Shown: positions 15,244 through 25,712 of the stretch, piece after piece
Layout: each line of letters opens with the position of its first letter
Numbering within the stretch: position 1 is the first letter of the stretch
Source: Oscillospiraceae bacterium
GTDB taxonomy: Bacteria > Bacillota > Clostridia > Oscillospirales > CAG-272
Direction of reading: 5' to 3'
Length of the DNA stretch: 64,000 nucleotides
Assembly: GCA_015063695.1 (NCBI GenBank)
Contig: SVTQ01000001.1
Coordinates: forward strand, 1 to 64,000
Made by a program: the position numbers and the translations under genes
Notes under the pieces: generated by a model
What the model was told of the DNA's origin: nothing
Seen by the model: the letters and a program-made list of their open reading frames with translations, nothing else
The model's database searches: none

Positions 15244-16995
15244 TTACTTTATTTTCAGAGCTGCTGCGAGCTCTGCATCGGGGGCAACACGGGCGGAATA
15301 GTTAGTGTGGTAAATAACGTAACCCGGCTTTGCAGCAGGCGGTTTCTTTACAAATCTTATCTTTGTATAGTCAACGTCAACCGCCGCGCCTTCCGAAGCT
15401 TTTGAGTTGCATGCAGCTATGGTTGCCGCCTCGGTGAAGTCAAACTCCGAGGGTTCTTCGCCTTTAGGACACTGCATTACAACGTGGCTTCCCGGCTGAT
15501 TCTTAACGTGGAACCACCAGTCCTCTTTTTCTGCAAGCTTAAAGGTTATATACTCGTTGGCAAGATTATTCTTTCCGCAAAGTACGGTATAACCGCCTGA
15601 GGTTCTGTACTTAATATATGAAGGTGTCTGCTTTTTCTTTTCGGAAAAGCCTTTCATTCTCGAAGCAAAGCCGCTGTGATAGAGCTCGGTTCGTATTTCC
15701 GATATCTCCTTTTCCGTCTCCGCTCTTGAAAGGCTGTCAAAGACCGTATAGATATACTCGTATTCTCTGTTTGCTATCTCTATCTGCTTTGCAAGATGCT
15801 CCTTTGCAGATTTGCTCTTTGTATATTTTTTATAGTACCTCTGAGCATTCTGCGCAGGGGTCAGCCTTGTATCAAGAGTTATTGTCACGGGCTTCATTTC
15901 GTCATAATAATTTTCAAGCGTTGCCTTATCATCACCTTTTTTCAGTCTGTAAATATTGGCGGTTATAAGGTCACCGTAAAGGCGGTACTTTTCACCCTCA
16001 TCGCAGCTTGCCAGCTCTTCCGCCAAAATGGTGATTTTTTTGGACAAACGTTTTTCGGCATTTGTCAGTATTCTCTGAACATCCGATGCTCTGTGCGCAA
16101 CTCTCTCGTTATTGGCTCTTGTAAAAAAGAATTTATCGATAAGTTCGCCAAACGTCTCAAATGTCACGACCTCAGTGCCCGTGCCGTATTGATGAATTTC
16201 GACAAATGAATATTCAATGGGTTTACAGTTGTCTGAAAAGACAAGTGCAGGAATTCCATTGCCGCCCTTTATTTTCTGCATCACGCCGAAAAACTCAGTG
16301 CACAAATTCTTCTCACATTCACCGAGAGACGATGAAGAATTGCCGGTACAGCGGTACACTATCTCTCTTGCGACCACGGGAGAGATACCGATAAAGGAAG
16401 AAATAATAAACTTCTCGCCCTTTATGTCGGGGTCTGCATTTGCCGCAACATTCAGAAATTCTTTCTCTGTTATTTCAAGAGGATCTATTTTATTCTGAGC
16501 AGGGGGCATTTCATAGATCATGCCGGGAATGACCTGTCTTTTCTGACTTGTCAGCATATCAATTATCTTTGCGGCACCAAGTATCTTGTCATCCTTATCG
16601 GTGAGGATAAGGTTACTGTAGGTGCCCATAATTTCAACTATCATGTGCTTATGGGAAATAAAACCAAGCTCATCATAAGCATCAAAGGTCAGCCTTACTG
16701 CTCTCTCAAATCCCAGCTGCTCGGCACACACAAGTTTTGCACCCTGAAAGTGCTTTCTCAGCATCATACAGAACATGGGGGGATTTGCAGGATTGTCGGG
16801 TTTCATCGAGGTTATATTTATTCTCGAATTGGATGAGCCGACGTTTATGAGAAGCCTGTGATTTGCGCCGCCGCATCTTACGGCAACTATTATCTCATCC
16901 TTTTGGGGCTGATATATTTTTTCGACCTTTCCGTCTTTCAGTTTTTCGTTTATCTCCCTCGTGACAAAGGAGACCATGCCGGCATCAAACGCCAC
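15244..16995 (-). CDS. rqcH: RqcH/NFACT ribosome quality-control factor
   Basis: The 583-residue protein fits the NFACT family (RqcH, earlier called fibronectin-binding protein FbpA). It has the N-terminal NFACT-N domain, two central coiled-coil segments around residues 290-440 and the C-terminal NFACT-R domain with WWFHVKNQPGSHVVM and FTEAATIAACNSKA. RqcH binds obstructed 50S subunits and adds Ala tails to stalled chains. A GTG start at 16995 is chosen because the family begins with a short (M/V)AFD-like segment and AGGAG lies 10 bases upstream. It is followed closely by the dockerin gene and preceded by a GNAT gene. Confidence 0.92.
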   Translation of the reverse strand: MAFDAGMVSFVTREINEKLKDGKVEKIYQPQKDEIIVAVRCGGANHRLLINVGSSNSRINITSMKPDNPANPPMFCMMLRKHFQGAKLVCAEQLGFERAVRLTFDAYDELGFISHKHMIVEIMGTYSNLILTDKDDKILGAAKIIDMLTSQKRQVIPGMIYEMPPAQNKIDPLEITEKEFLNVAANADPDIKGEKFIISSFIGISPVVAREIVYRCTGNSSSSLGECEKNLCTEFFGVMQKIKGGNGIPALVFSDNCKPIEYSFVEIHQYGTGTEVVTFETFGELIDKFFFTRANNERVAHRASDVQRILTNAEKRLSKKITILAEELASCDEGEKYRLYGDLITANIYRLKKGDDKATLENYYDEMKPVTITLDTRLTPAQNAQRYYKKYTKSKSAKEHLAKQIEIANREYEYIYTVFDSLSRAETEKEISEIRTELYHSGFASRMKGFSEKKKQTPSYIKYRTSGGYTVLCGKNNLANEYITFKLAEKEDWWFHVKNQPGSHVVMQCPKGEEPSEFDFTEAATIAACNSKASEGAAVDVDYTKIRFVKKPPAAKPGYVIYHTNYSARVAPDAELAAALKIK

Positions 16996-17059
16996 CAGAG
17001 ACCAACTCCTTTACGGTTGTTTATGGTAAAGGCAAAATACCTTAATTCCGATTTATTAT

Positions 17060-17758
17060 TTACTCTTTTGAATAGTAAACGAAGCTGTAGCTTTCTTTTT
17101 CAAAAGCAAGCCCGAGACTCTTTGCAAGATTCACCGATGCAACGTTTGAAACATTACAGCAGTAGCGCGCCCTCTCACCGAGGGACACAAGATGCTTTAT
17201 AAGTGCGGCGACAACAGCTTTTCCATAGCCTTTTTTTCTGAACTCATCATCCGTTTCAACGTTTATTTCAAGGGAACCGTCGTCACTTAAATCATTGACT
17301 CCTGCAAAGGAAACTATTCTGCCGTCAACAACGACCGCAAAATATACGTCGCAGGGGTCATCGTCATCCACCTCCGGCACCATTGAAACGGGAATTTCAT
17401 AAGAGGAAAACTCGCTTGTTTTCTCGATTTTTATAATTCTGACACTCTCATCCTCTTCGGGAATTCTTGTCGTCTCATCGGCTGTAAAGCTCACAAGATG
17501 CCCGTTTTCAACGGGTGCCGCCTCGTACCCTGCCTTATCCATTACAGGCATAATATTATCCGAAATAAAAGCGAGGGCATCCTCGCACAAAGGCGCATCT
17601 GCGTATTTGTTTACGTATTCTTCGGCAACGTTTTCGAAAACGGAAAAAACTGTTACCGCATTTTCTTCTCCGAGGGATATCTCAAAAGGAACGGTAACGC
17701 ACATACCGCCCGCCATGGCGAAAGCTTCAAGCTCGCCGTCTTCAAATATAATCTTCAT
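17060..17758 (-). CDS. GNAT-family N-acetyltransferase
   Basis: The C-terminal half carries the GNAT acetyl-CoA fold: LEINVETDDEFRKKGYGKAVVAALIKHL matches beta4 and the pyrophosphate loop (R/Q-x-x-G-x-G/A form), followed by CCNVSNVASVNLAKSLGLAFE. The ~100-residue N-terminal part is acidic and not recognisable. The acceptor substrate is unknown. I choose the ATG at 17758, preceded by AGGTG; a TTG nine codons upstream has no binding site. It lies between the DUF4838 gene (84 bp) and rqcH (64 bp), all on the minus strand. Confidence 0.8.
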   Translation of the reverse strand: MKIIFEDGELEAFAMAGGMCVTVPFEISLGEENAVTVFSVFENVAEEYVNKYADAPLCEDALAFISDNIMPVMDKAGYEAAPVENGHLVSFTADETTRIPEEDESVRIIKIEKTSEFSSYEIPVSMVPEVDDDDPCDVYFAVVVDGRIVSFAGVNDLSDDGSLEINVETDDEFRKKGYGKAVVAALIKHLVSLGERARYCCNVSNVASVNLAKSLGLAFEKESYSFVYYSKE

Positions 17759-17842
17759 TTCACACCTGAAATGTATCTTTAGCAATAGTCAAATCCGCCC
17801 GACGTCCGACAAACGGACACCGGACGGCAAGACTTTAAAATA

Positions 17843-19615
17843 TTATTCCGTGAACCAAAGGAGAGCAGGCTTCGTGTAATCAGGCTCTCCGATCTTATCC
17901 ATGTACTTGAATTCCATGGGGCAGATCATATCGTACATCTTCATGTACTTGAACTGAAGCTTGTTGTTTTCGATCACCTTCTGCATAGCAGCTTCGTACT
18001 CATCGGCCTTTTCGGGATCGTCCTTAAGAGTCTTCGCGTATTCTTCAAGAGCAAAGAAGGAGTAATTGAGAAGCTGAATTCTGGAGCATCTGATATGGGC
18101 AAGCTCGTAGTCGTTTTCAACGAGAGCTTCTGCCTTATCGAAGAGCTCGTTTGCATGCTTCATGAACGCAAACTTCGCATCAAGCTCGTTTTCATAACCG
18201 TCGGGCTTGATGTAGATGGAAGCGTTATCGAAGTAGATACCGAAGTGAGAATCTTTGGAACACTCAAGCATATAGTCGATATATTCTCTTATGTACTTTC
18301 CGCCCTTGCCGTAGTAACCGATACAGAATCTGTCGATCTCAGCCCAGTATTCTTCCTCTGTCATGTAGGGATTCCAGAGAAGTCTCGCGAGTATATAGCC
18401 CTTGAGCTCGCCGAACTCGCCGTTGTGGCAGAAGATGTTACCCTGCTCAAATACGCCCTCTGCACCGTGGTCAGCAAAAAATCTGAGGTTCTTGCGGAGA
18501 ATACCCAGGTTCATGAAGGATGTTGAGTAGTTGGTAAAATCAGTTGTGTAGTCCCAGATGAAGAGGTGCTTTGTGCGCTCTGCCCATTCGATAAGCTGAT
18601 CGGAGAAGGGTTCTATATAATCATCGTGGCCGGGGGTGATATGGCAGTCCTCGTGAGCGTGTCTGAAGCAGCTTTCAATAGAGCAAAGACGGACGATAAC
18701 GTTATCCTCGGGCATGATGGTCTTTGGGGGCTTTCTTGTAAATCTGTACGCAAAGGTATCAAAGAGAACGTCGGGATATTCGTCCTTAAGCTCTCTTGCA
18801 ATACGGTTTACGAAAGCGAGCATCGTACCCATTTCGGAGCCTTCGCGCTCGTTCACCTCGCGGCACTTATCGCACTTACATGCGCCGCCGTCACCGTCGT
18901 TCTGAGTGATGGACATGATCTTCGCTTCGGGACATTCGGTAAGCTTACGTCTTACGTGCTTAAGAACAGTCTGATATACCTTTTCGTCGGAAAGGCAGGG
19001 CTGGACCCATGCTCTCTCACCCTCGGGGCACTGCTCTGAGAGGTAGCCTATAGTATGCTGGAAGTCGCCTGCGTAGTAAACGCCGCTGCCGTACTTGGGT
19101 GTGAGAACTCTGTCGGAGCAGCCGTTTATCTTCAGCTTTGCGCTGATGTCCTCAAACTTAACTGCGTACCAGTAAGAGTTACGGGACATGAACACGGGAA
19201 CTTCTGTGTAGTCAAATTCGGGAATTTCAAGCTCTTCGTTACGGGGAACGAGCTCGTAGTTATATGTCATGAAAAGACAGCCACAGTGCTTTTCAAGGAA
19301 ATCAAAGGTGCCGTAGATCGCGCCTCTGATGCCGCTTCCGAGAATATAAATTCTTTCTCCCTCGGTATAAACTCTGTAGCCCTCGTCGCCGAGCTTTTCG
19401 CAGAGCGCATCGTCGTAGCCGCCGCGGTTTGTATAACCGATAACGATCTCCTTTTCGGAGGGAGCGCGGTTATCGGTAAATTCGCAAAGCATAGCACCTG
19501 TGATCTTAAAAAGATACTGCTTCAGGTTCTGAACGGCAGTCTTCTCCGCTTCGGTAGCGTCATTTCTGTAAATTATCACATAATCAGTGTTTTTGTTTTC
19601 AGCAATTCTGATCAT
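17843..19615 (-). CDS. DUF4838 domain protein, glycoside hydrolase-like
   Basis: The 590-residue protein has an N-terminal domain resembling the non-catalytic N-domain of GH67/GH20-type enzymes (VIIYRNDATEAEKTAVQNL..., GSGIRGAIYGTFDFLE), then a DUF4838 TIM-barrel-like region with the CKCDKCREVN cysteine cluster around residue 245. DUF4838 proteins occur in polysaccharide-degrading gut bacteria and are presumed glycosidases; activity is unproven. No signal peptide is seen, so it would be cytoplasmic. The ATG at 19615 is preferred because AAAGGAG lies eight bases before it; an ATG seven codons upstream overlaps that site. A TTGAAA-17-TATAGT promoter lies upstream. Confidence 0.8.
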   Translation of the reverse strand: MIRIAENKNTDYVIIYRNDATEAEKTAVQNLKQYLFKITGAMLCEFTDNRAPSEKEIVIGYTNRGGYDDALCEKLGDEGYRVYTEGERIYILGSGIRGAIYGTFDFLEKHCGCLFMTYNYELVPRNEELEIPEFDYTEVPVFMSRNSYWYAVKFEDISAKLKINGCSDRVLTPKYGSGVYYAGDFQHTIGYLSEQCPEGERAWVQPCLSDEKVYQTVLKHVRRKLTECPEAKIMSITQNDGDGGACKCDKCREVNEREGSEMGTMLAFVNRIARELKDEYPDVLFDTFAYRFTRKPPKTIMPEDNVIVRLCSIESCFRHAHEDCHITPGHDDYIEPFSDQLIEWAERTKHLFIWDYTTDFTNYSTSFMNLGILRKNLRFFADHGAEGVFEQGNIFCHNGEFGELKGYILARLLWNPYMTEEEYWAEIDRFCIGYYGKGGKYIREYIDYMLECSKDSHFGIYFDNASIYIKPDGYENELDAKFAFMKHANELFDKAEALVENDYELAHIRCSRIQLLNYSFFALEEYAKTLKDDPEKADEYEAAMQKVIENNKLQFKYMKMYDMICPMEFKYMDKIGEPDYTKPALLWFTE

Positions 19616-19936
19616 AGCAAATCTCCTTTTGCACATTTCGATTACAGTTACTTTTACTATACCAAATTACGCCCCTTTTTTCAAGGGCATATTCCCATTT
19701 TTTCACAAATAAAGCAAAACTTTTTTTCTTTTTTGGGCATATTTTTTTGCGATTTTTACAAAACACTGAGGAAAACTAAAAAAATTAAAAAAGGGTGGAT
19801 TTTTGCTATATAATATGTTATAATAATTTATTATAATGCGAAATATTGCTTTTTTCAGGCAGAAGGGTGTTTACGGACCTGATCTCTGCCGAAGATATAA
19901 TATTTAATATCCCCTTCCCTATGAAAGGACAGAAAA
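19616..19936. other. Divergent intergenic region between DUF4838 gene and lon
   Basis: This 321-bp stretch holds the minus-strand promoter at 19656-19684 and, on the plus strand, three closely spaced TATAAT hexamers (19809-19814, 19819-19824, 19832-19837) without a clear -35 partner. These are probable -10 candidates for lon. I found no CIRCE-type or CtsR-type operator by eye. The middle part is A/T-rich homopolymer runs. Confidence 0.55.
19656..19684 (-). promoter_or_regulatory. Promoter of the DUF4838-GNAT-rqcH group
   Basis: On the minus strand TTGAAA and TATAGT are separated by 17 bp and lie about 40 bp before the DUF4838 start codon. Confidence 0.72.
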
Positions 19937-22309
19937 ATGCCCATCGATATTTTAGAAGAAAATTTCAATATTGTTAAAACCGAAAACGGAAATGAAAGTG
20001 CCTTCTCTCTTCCCGTTATTCCTGCGGGAGGCTGTGTTGCCTTCCCTCTCATTCCCATGAGTTTTGAGCTGACCCGAGACGTTTCAGTAAACGCCTTCAA
20101 CAAGGCTGACGAAACTGACAAAACCGTTTTTCTCGCATTCTGTGAGGACTCCGACAACTTCCATCCGAATACTGACGAGCTTTACGGTGTCGGTATCATT
20201 TCAAGGATCGAGCAGGCCGTAAGCAACTTCGACGAGAGCGTAAAGGCGGTCTTCCGCGGTGTTTGCAGAGCTAAGGCAGTTCGCTACTTCGAAAAGGAAA
20301 AGATAATTTATGCCGAAATAATTCCTCAGCCCTACGTTGAATATGAAAACGGGGTAAAGGAAGAGGCATTCCGCCGTCATATTCTGGGTAAGATAAGAGA
20401 GATAATGAAGCTCCTTCCTGCCGACAACAGAGGTATTCTCACAACGGCAAAGGAATTTGACGACCTCTCCCAGCTTTGCGACTACATAGCATATTCCACC
20501 ATCGCTCTTCACGAGGACAAGCTTCGCATCCTCTCCGAATACGATCCCTTAAAGCGCGCTGTTCTTGTTTCCGCAGCTCTTGAAAAGGACATTCAGGTCT
20601 ACAAGGAAGAGGTTATCATCCACCAGAAGATACAGAAGAATATGGAGCGAGCCCACTATGAGAATTATCTGAGAGAAAAGCTCAAGGTAATAAGAGAAGA
20701 ACTTGGCGAGGACGAGGACGAAATTGCCGAGCTTGAAAACAAGGTGGCATCCTTCAAGTTCTCCGATGACCCCGAGGTCGCTTCTGAGATACGCGAAAAG
20801 CTTCACAAGGAAATATCCCGTCTTGCAAAGACTCCCTTCGGTGCAACGGAAGGCGTTGTTATCAAGAACTATCTCGACACATGCCTTGAGCTTCCCTGGG
20901 ACACGGTTACAAAGGATTGCATCGATATTGACAAGGCAAAGGAGATCCTTGACGGAGACCATGACGGCCTTGAAAAGCCCAAAGAAAGAATTCTCGAATA
21001 CCTTGCTGTAAAACAGCTGAACCCCGAGCTGAAAAATCAGATAATATGTCTTGTAGGCCCTCCCGGAGTGGGTAAGACCTCTCTCGGCATGTCAGTTGCA
21101 AGGGCTATGGGCAGAAATTTTGCGAGAGTTTCCCTCGGAGGTATTCACGACGAGGCTGAGATAAGAGGACACCGTAAAACATACGTCGGCTCCATGCCCG
21201 GACGTATCATTACGGCAATTCAGCGCGCAGGAAGCAGAAACCCCGTTCTCCTCCTTGATGAGATAGACAAGATGACAAAGACCGCTCAGGGTGACCCCGC
21301 CTCCGCTATGCTTGAGGTTCTTGACGGCGAACAGAACAAGAATTTCAGAGACCACTATCTCGAAGTTCCCTTTGATCTTTCCGACTGTATGTTCATTGCC
21401 ACCGCAAATAATATTCAGGACATTCCCGCTCCACTCTATGACAGAATGGAGATTATCGAGCTTTATACCTACACGGATGCGGAAAAGATGCAGATCGCAT
21501 CTCACCACCTTATTCCAAAGCAAATGAAGCGCCACGGTCTCACAAAGAAGATGCTCCGTCTCAAGGAGGATGCGGTTAAGGAAATTATAGAACACTACAC
21601 AAGAGAGTCCGGTGTGAGAAATCTCGAAAGAGAGATCGCATCCATCTGCAGAAAAGCGGCTAAGAAAATCGCTGAGGGCGAGGCAAAGTCCGTTACCGTT
21701 TCAAAGCGCAATATTGCCGAATACCTCGGTCCTGCCCACACTTCTTACGAAAAGGCAGAAGCAGAAGACCTTTGCGGCGTTGTAAACGGTCTTGCTTACA
21801 CCTCCGTCGGCGGTGACGTTCTCAAGATCGAGACCTCCGTTATGGCAGGAGAAGGCAACATCAAGCTGACAGGTACTCTCGGTGACGTTATGAAGGAGTC
21901 CGCATATATTGCAGTCAGCTACATAAGAGCAAACGCCGAAAATCTTCAGATAGACTCCGATTTCTACAAGAAACAGGATATCCATATTCACGTACCCGAA
22001 GGGGCAACACCCAAGGACGGTCCCTCTGCAGGTATCACCATGCTTACAAGTCTTACCAGTGCACTCAGCGGAAAGAAGGTCCGCCACGACGTTGCAATGA
22101 CGGGCGAGCTGACCCTTACGGGCAGAGTTCTCCCCATCGGAGGACTTCGCGAAAAGACCTTTGCCGCTTACAAAGCAGGTGTCAAGACGGTCATCATTCC
22201 CAAGGACAACGTTCCCGACCTTGAAGAGATCGACAAGACTGTCCGCGAAAAGCTTGAATTCCGTCCCGTTACCAAGGCATCCGAGGTTCTGAGTATCGCT
22301 CTGAACTGA
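19937..22309 (+). CDS. lon: ATP-dependent Lon protease
   Basis: The 790-residue protein has the three Lon parts in order: an N-terminal substrate-binding domain (residues ~20-210) with a coiled coil, an AAA+ module with Walker [10 protein letters not shown] near residue 373 and Walker [11 protein letters not shown], and the serine-lysine protease domain. The catalytic Ser lies in PKDGPSAG (~697) and the Lys in [12 protein letters not shown] (~740). Lon degrades misfolded and regulatory proteins in the cytoplasm. AAAGGA precedes the start. It heads a + strand series; engB begins 16 bp after it, the same lon-engB (ysxC) order as in Bacillus. Confidence 0.97.
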   Translation: MPIDILEENFNIVKTENGNESAFSLPVIPAGGCVAFPLIPMSFELTRDVSVNAFNKADETDKTVFLAFCEDSDNFHPNTDELYGVGIISRIEQAVSNFDESVKAVFRGVCRAKAVRYFEKEKIIYAEIIPQPYVEYENGVKEEAFRRHILGKIREIMKLLPADNRGILTTAKEFDDLSQLCDYIAYSTIALHEDKLRILSEYDPLKRAVLVSAALEKDIQVYKEEVIIHQKIQKNMERAHYENYLREKLKVIREELGEDEDEIAELENKVASFKFSDDPEVASEIREKLHKEISRLAKTPFGATEGVVIKNYLDTCLELPWDTVTKDCIDIDKAKEILDGDHDGLEKPKERILEYLAVKQLNPELKNQIICLVGPPGVGKTSLGMSVARAMGRNFARVSLGGIHDEAEIRGHRKTYVGSMPGRIITAIQRAGSRNPVLLLDEIDKMTKTAQGDPASAMLEVLDGEQNKNFRDHYLEVPFDLSDCMFIATANNIQDIPAPLYDRMEIIELYTYTDAEKMQIASHHLIPKQMKRHGLTKKMLRLKEDAVKEIIEHYTRESGVRNLEREIASICRKAAKKIAEGEAKSVTVSKRNIAEYLGPAHTSYEKAEAEDLCGVVNGLAYTSVGGDVLKIETSVMAGEGNIKLTGTLGDVMKESAYIAVSYIRANAENLQIDSDFYKKQDIHIHVPEGATPKDGPSAGITMLTSLTSALSGKKVRHDVAMTGELTLTGRVLPIGGLREKTFAAYKAGVKTVIIPKDNVPDLEEIDKTVREKLEFRPVTKASEVLSIALN

Positions 22310-22325
22310 AACACAGGAGGTAATT

Positions 22326-22928
22326 ATGAAACTCAACCTTAACAATACACAGCTTAAAATGACTGCAGGTCTTCCGAAGCAGTTCCCCACCGACGCTATT
22401 CCTCAGGTTGCTCTTGCGGGACGTTCAAACGTCGGTAAAAGCTCTCTCGTCAACTGTCTTCTCAACAGAAAGAGCCTTGCGAGAGTCAGCGGAGAGCCCG
22501 GCAAGACCATTACCGTAAACTTCTATGAGGTTGACAAGAAGCTCTTCCTCGTTGACCTTCCCGGCTACGGCTATGCCAAGAGAACTTATGAGGATAGGCT
22601 TAAATGGTCAAAGCTTACCGACGGTTATTTTACCGCCAACCCCAACATTGACCTTCTTGCCCTTGTCGTTCAGCTTGTTGACAGCCGCACGGGTCCCACA
22701 AAGGACGACGTTGATATGCTGAACTTCCTCTCCGAATACGAAATTCCCCATATCATCGTTGCAACAAAGTGCGACAAGCTCAATGCAACCAAAAGAAGAG
22801 AATTCATTGAAATGATAAACACTCATCCCGCATGTGTTAATGCCGATGAAATAATCATGTTCTCGGCAAAGGACAAAGAGGGCCGCGACACCCTCTGGGA
22901 CTCTATCATCAAGCACTGCGAAAAGTAA
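22326..22928 (+). CDS. engB: Ribosome biogenesis GTPase EngB/YsxC
   Basis: The 200-residue GTPase shows G1 GRSNVGKSSL, the switch region around TITVNFYEV, G3 DLPGYGYA (a hallmark of EngB), G4 TKCDK and G5 SAKDKEG. EngB binds the 50S subunit during late assembly and is usually essential. Length is typical. The start is preceded by AGGAGG. It follows lon by 16 bp and precedes an M50 protease gene by 11 bp. Confidence 0.96.
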   Translation: MKLNLNNTQLKMTAGLPKQFPTDAIPQVALAGRSNVGKSSLVNCLLNRKSLARVSGEPGKTITVNFYEVDKKLFLVDLPGYGYAKRTYEDRLKWSKLTDGYFTANPNIDLLALVVQLVDSRTGPTKDDVDMLNFLSEYEIPHIIVATKCDKLNATKRREFIEMINTHPACVNADEIIMFSAKDKEGRDTLWDSIIKHCEK

Positions 22929-22939
22929 TTTAAAACGCC

Positions 22940-23653
22940 ATGATAATCTCAATACTCAGAAACTATCCAATCGGAATTGCCATTCCCGTGGCACTGACGT
23001 CCGTTCTTTCCGTTTTGCTTTCCCTTACGGTACACGAATGCTCCCACGGACTTATGGCTTATGCGCTGGGCGACCCCACCGCAAAAAATCAGGGCAGACT
23101 CTCCCTTAATCCGCTGAGACATCTTCATCCCGTCGGAACACTGATGATGCTTCTTATGGGATTTGGCTGGGCTAATCCCGTCCCCGTAAACGCATATTAT
23201 TTCAAAAACAGAAAGAGAGGGATGGCGCTGACCGCTCTGGCAGGCCCCGTTTCCAATCTGATTTTGTCTTTCTTTGCGCTTATCTTTTATAATCTTTTGG
23301 CAACGGTTATGGTCATTTTGCATCAGAAAAACCCCGAACTGTCAATTTCCGAATTTGCAGTTAATCTTCTTAACGTGCTTTCCTTGTTTTTATATTTCCT
23401 GCACATGATGAACATCAACCTTGCTATTTTCAATTTAATCCCCGTGCCGCCCCTTGACGGCTCAAGAATACTGTTTATCTTCCTCCCTGCCGAAAAGTAT
23501 TTCAAGGTCATGAAGTATGAACAGTATATCGCCATCGGACTTATCGTTCTTCTCTATCTCGGAGTGCTTGACGGACCGCTCTCCTTTATCACTTCGGGCA
23601 TAAGCGGCGTGATGAATCTTCTCGTTGGATCAATTTTTAATCTCTTTGTGTAA
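22940..23653 (+). CDS. Site-2 protease family (M50) membrane metalloprotease
   Basis: The 237-residue protein has about six hydrophobic segments. The first zinc motif is HECSHGLMAYALGD (HExxH) after the first membrane helix, followed by GRLSLNPLRHL, and the second is NLIPVPPLDGSRIL with the third metal ligand Asp. There is no PDZ domain, so it belongs to the short YwhC-like branch of rhomboid-unrelated intramembrane proteases, distinct from the RseP-type protein at 41-42 kb. The substrate is unknown. It lies directly ahead of scpA (6-bp gap), an arrangement common in Clostridia. Confidence 0.9.
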   Translation: MIISILRNYPIGIAIPVALTSVLSVLLSLTVHECSHGLMAYALGDPTAKNQGRLSLNPLRHLHPVGTLMMLLMGFGWANPVPVNAYYFKNRKRGMALTALAGPVSNLILSFFALIFYNLLATVMVILHQKNPELSISEFAVNLLNVLSLFLYFLHMMNINLAIFNLIPVPPLDGSRILFIFLPAEKYFKVMKYEQYIAIGLIVLLYLGVLDGPLSFITSGISGVMNLLVGSIFNLFV

Positions 23654-23659
23654 GACGTA

Positions 23660-24442
23660 ATGGAACAGATAACATATAAACTTGAAGTTTTTGAAGGCCC
23701 TCTCGACCTTCTTCTGTCGCTTATAGCGAAAAACAAAATAGATATGAGTGATATTCCCATATCCCTTCTTTGCGATCAGTATATGGACTATATCACAAAG
23801 GCAGAGGAGCTTGACATGGAGCTCTCCTCGGACTTTCTCTATATGGCATCGGAGCTTATGCTTATTAAGAGCCGCATGCTTCTTCCCCGAAACAACGAAG
23901 AGGAGGAAGACCCGAGAGAAGCCCTTGCCGCCGCCCTCCTTGAGTATCAGAGAGCAAAGCAGGCAAGCGGAATTCTCCGCGAGAGATTTAACGAATACGG
24001 CGCCCGTATGGCAAAGGAGACAGACGAGATAACTCCCGACAAATCCTACGTTGCCGACCATAAAAGCGAGCTTCTCTACAAGGCATTCATGAAAGTAATG
24101 AACGAAGTCAAGGTCACGGATACCGAGGCGAAGAAAAAGTTTGAGCCCATACTCAAAAAGCGCACCGTTTCCGTTGTTTCCATCGTTGAAAACCTTGCGC
24201 GCCGTCTTCGCGGCGGAAGAAAGGTCTCCCTCGGAAGCTTTTTCAGAAGCGCTGAGGACAGACTTGAGCTTGTTTCAATGTTTCTTGCCATGCTGGAGCT
24301 TCTGAAATCGGGTCACCTCATCCTTGAAGAGAGCGCAAAAGAGGACGAAAACGGCGTAATTGATGCCACATCCGACGTTGCCGTCTCCCTTGACCCCGGA
24401 GCAGATATTGCCGAGCTTACCAAAATTGTTGACCACAACTGA
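23660..24442 (+). CDS. scpA: Segregation and condensation protein A
   Basis: The 260-residue kleisin starts with the typical TYKLEVFEGPLDLLLSLIAKNKIDMSDIPI pattern and includes FLYMASELMLIKSRMLLP. ScpA bridges SMC heads together with ScpB to form the chromosome-condensing complex. The C-terminal winged-helix part around VSMFLAMLELLKSGHL is present. scpB follows after 39 bp. The smc gene is not in the window. Confidence 0.95.
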   Translation: MEQITYKLEVFEGPLDLLLSLIAKNKIDMSDIPISLLCDQYMDYITKAEELDMELSSDFLYMASELMLIKSRMLLPRNNEEEEDPREALAAALLEYQRAKQASGILRERFNEYGARMAKETDEITPDKSYVADHKSELLYKAFMKVMNEVKVTDTEAKKKFEPILKKRTVSVVSIVENLARRLRGGRKVSLGSFFRSAEDRLELVSMFLAMLELLKSGHLILEESAKEDENGVIDATSDVAVSLDPGADIAELTKIVDHN

Positions 24443-24481
24443 TGGACAGCAGAATAAAACGTACCTGAGGTATACAATAAT

Positions 24482-25162
24482 ATGACTGAAGAAATTAAAG
24501 ACACTGTAACTGTCGATGAAGTTGAAAATGATGCTTTTACAAAACACGCAAAAAGCGTAATTGAAGCCATTCTCTTCGCGGCAGGTTACCCCGTAAAATA
24601 TGAAAAGATAGCGCAGGTCCTTCAGATCTCCCCCCGAGAGGCTAAAAGCATAGTAAAGGACTACATGAAGGAATACAACGGTACCGATAACGGTCTCCCT
24701 CGCGGTATTCTCCTGCTTATGTTTGACGATGCCTGTCAGCTCTGTACAAAGGAAGAATACGGACTACACGTAAGAGAAGCTCTCGGCATCAGACGAGGCG
24801 GAAATCTCTCCCCCTCCTCCATCGAGGTTCTTGCAATTATCGCATACAACGAGCCTGTAACAAGAGCTTATATCGACACCGTCAGAGGTGTTGACTCAAG
24901 CTATGCGGTCACCTCCCTCTCCGACAAGCACCTTATTGAGGTCTGCGGCCGTCTTGACGTGCCCGGCCGTCCTCTCCTTTACAGAACTACGGACGATTTT
25001 CTCCGCGTGTTCGGTATGCAGTCCCTCTCCGACCTTCCCGAGGTCTCAATAGCGACTGACGAGGGCAAGCAACAGGTCCTTCCCATTGACGAGGGAGATG
25101 CTCTCGCGGAGACTGCGGAAACCGAAGAGCTTCCCGCACAAGAAATACCCGACAATAACTGA
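24482..25162 (+). CDS. scpB: Segregation and condensation protein B
   Basis: The 226-residue protein has two winged-helix domains typical of ScpB. Landmarks are AILFAAGYPVKYEKIAQVL near the start, LSPSSIEVLAIIAYNEPVTRAYIDTVRGV in the middle and GRLDVPGRPLLYRTTDDFLRVFG towards the end. The last ~35 residues are an acidic low-complexity tail (EGDALAETAETEELPAQE). It works with ScpA on SMC in chromosome segregation. Confidence 0.95.
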   Translation: MTEEIKDTVTVDEVENDAFTKHAKSVIEAILFAAGYPVKYEKIAQVLQISPREAKSIVKDYMKEYNGTDNGLPRGILLLMFDDACQLCTKEEYGLHVREALGIRRGGNLSPSSIEVLAIIAYNEPVTRAYIDTVRGVDSSYAVTSLSDKHLIEVCGRLDVPGRPLLYRTTDDFLRVFGMQSLSDLPEVSIATDEGKQQVLPIDEGDALAETAETEELPAQEIPDNN

Positions 25163-25197
25163 AAAATATATATTTTCCCCGAAAGGACTATATAACT

Positions 25198-25626
25198 ATG
25201 AACGAAAACAGAATGAGCGAAATCATTGAAGCTTCCGTAAACAGTCTCAAGAGCATGGTAAGCGGCGACACAGTTATCGGCGAGCCCATAAACACTGATA
25301 ACGGAACAACCGTAATTCCCGTTTCAAAAATGTCAATAGGCTGTCTCACAGGCGGTATAGACTACGCGGGCAAAAATCAGCCTAAGGAAAAGAAAAATAA
25401 CTTCGGCGGTGGCGGCGGAACAGGCCTCTCCGTTGTTCCCGTCTGCTTCGTTGTCATCCACACCGACGGCAGAGTTGAGATTTTGAACGTCAAGAGCACA
25501 AAGACAGGTCCCGACCCCGTGGGCGACGTTGTGGGCCTTATCGAGAGATCCCCCGAGCTTATAGCAAAATTCCGCGATGCTTTCGGCAAGAAGGATGAAG
25601 CTCCCGAAGAGGACATAGAGCTTTAA
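25198..25626 (+). CDS. ytfJ: Sporulation protein YtfJ (GerW family)
   Basis: The 142-residue protein matches YtfJ/GerW: an N-terminal MSEIIEASVNSLKSMVSGDTVIGEPI, a glycine-rich central loop (NNFGGGGGTGLSVVPVCFVV) and a C-terminal helix. YtfJ is found in the spore and is needed for normal germination in Bacillus. Its presence between scpB and a D,D-carboxypeptidase is the usual clostridial order and is the best evidence in the window that the organism belongs to a spore-forming lineage. AAAGGAC lies upstream of the start. Confidence 0.92.
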   Translation: MNENRMSEIIEASVNSLKSMVSGDTVIGEPINTDNGTTVIPVSKMSIGCLTGGIDYAGKNQPKEKKNNFGGGGGTGLSVVPVCFVVIHTDGRVEILNVKSTKTGPDPVGDVVGLIERSPELIAKFRDAFGKKDEAPEEDIEL

Positions 25627-25712
25627 TTTACCGATTTTAGAAATAAACGGCATGTATACGGAGAAAAACAAGGCAAATAATATACCCGTATAATAGTTTT
25701 ATGAGGTATATG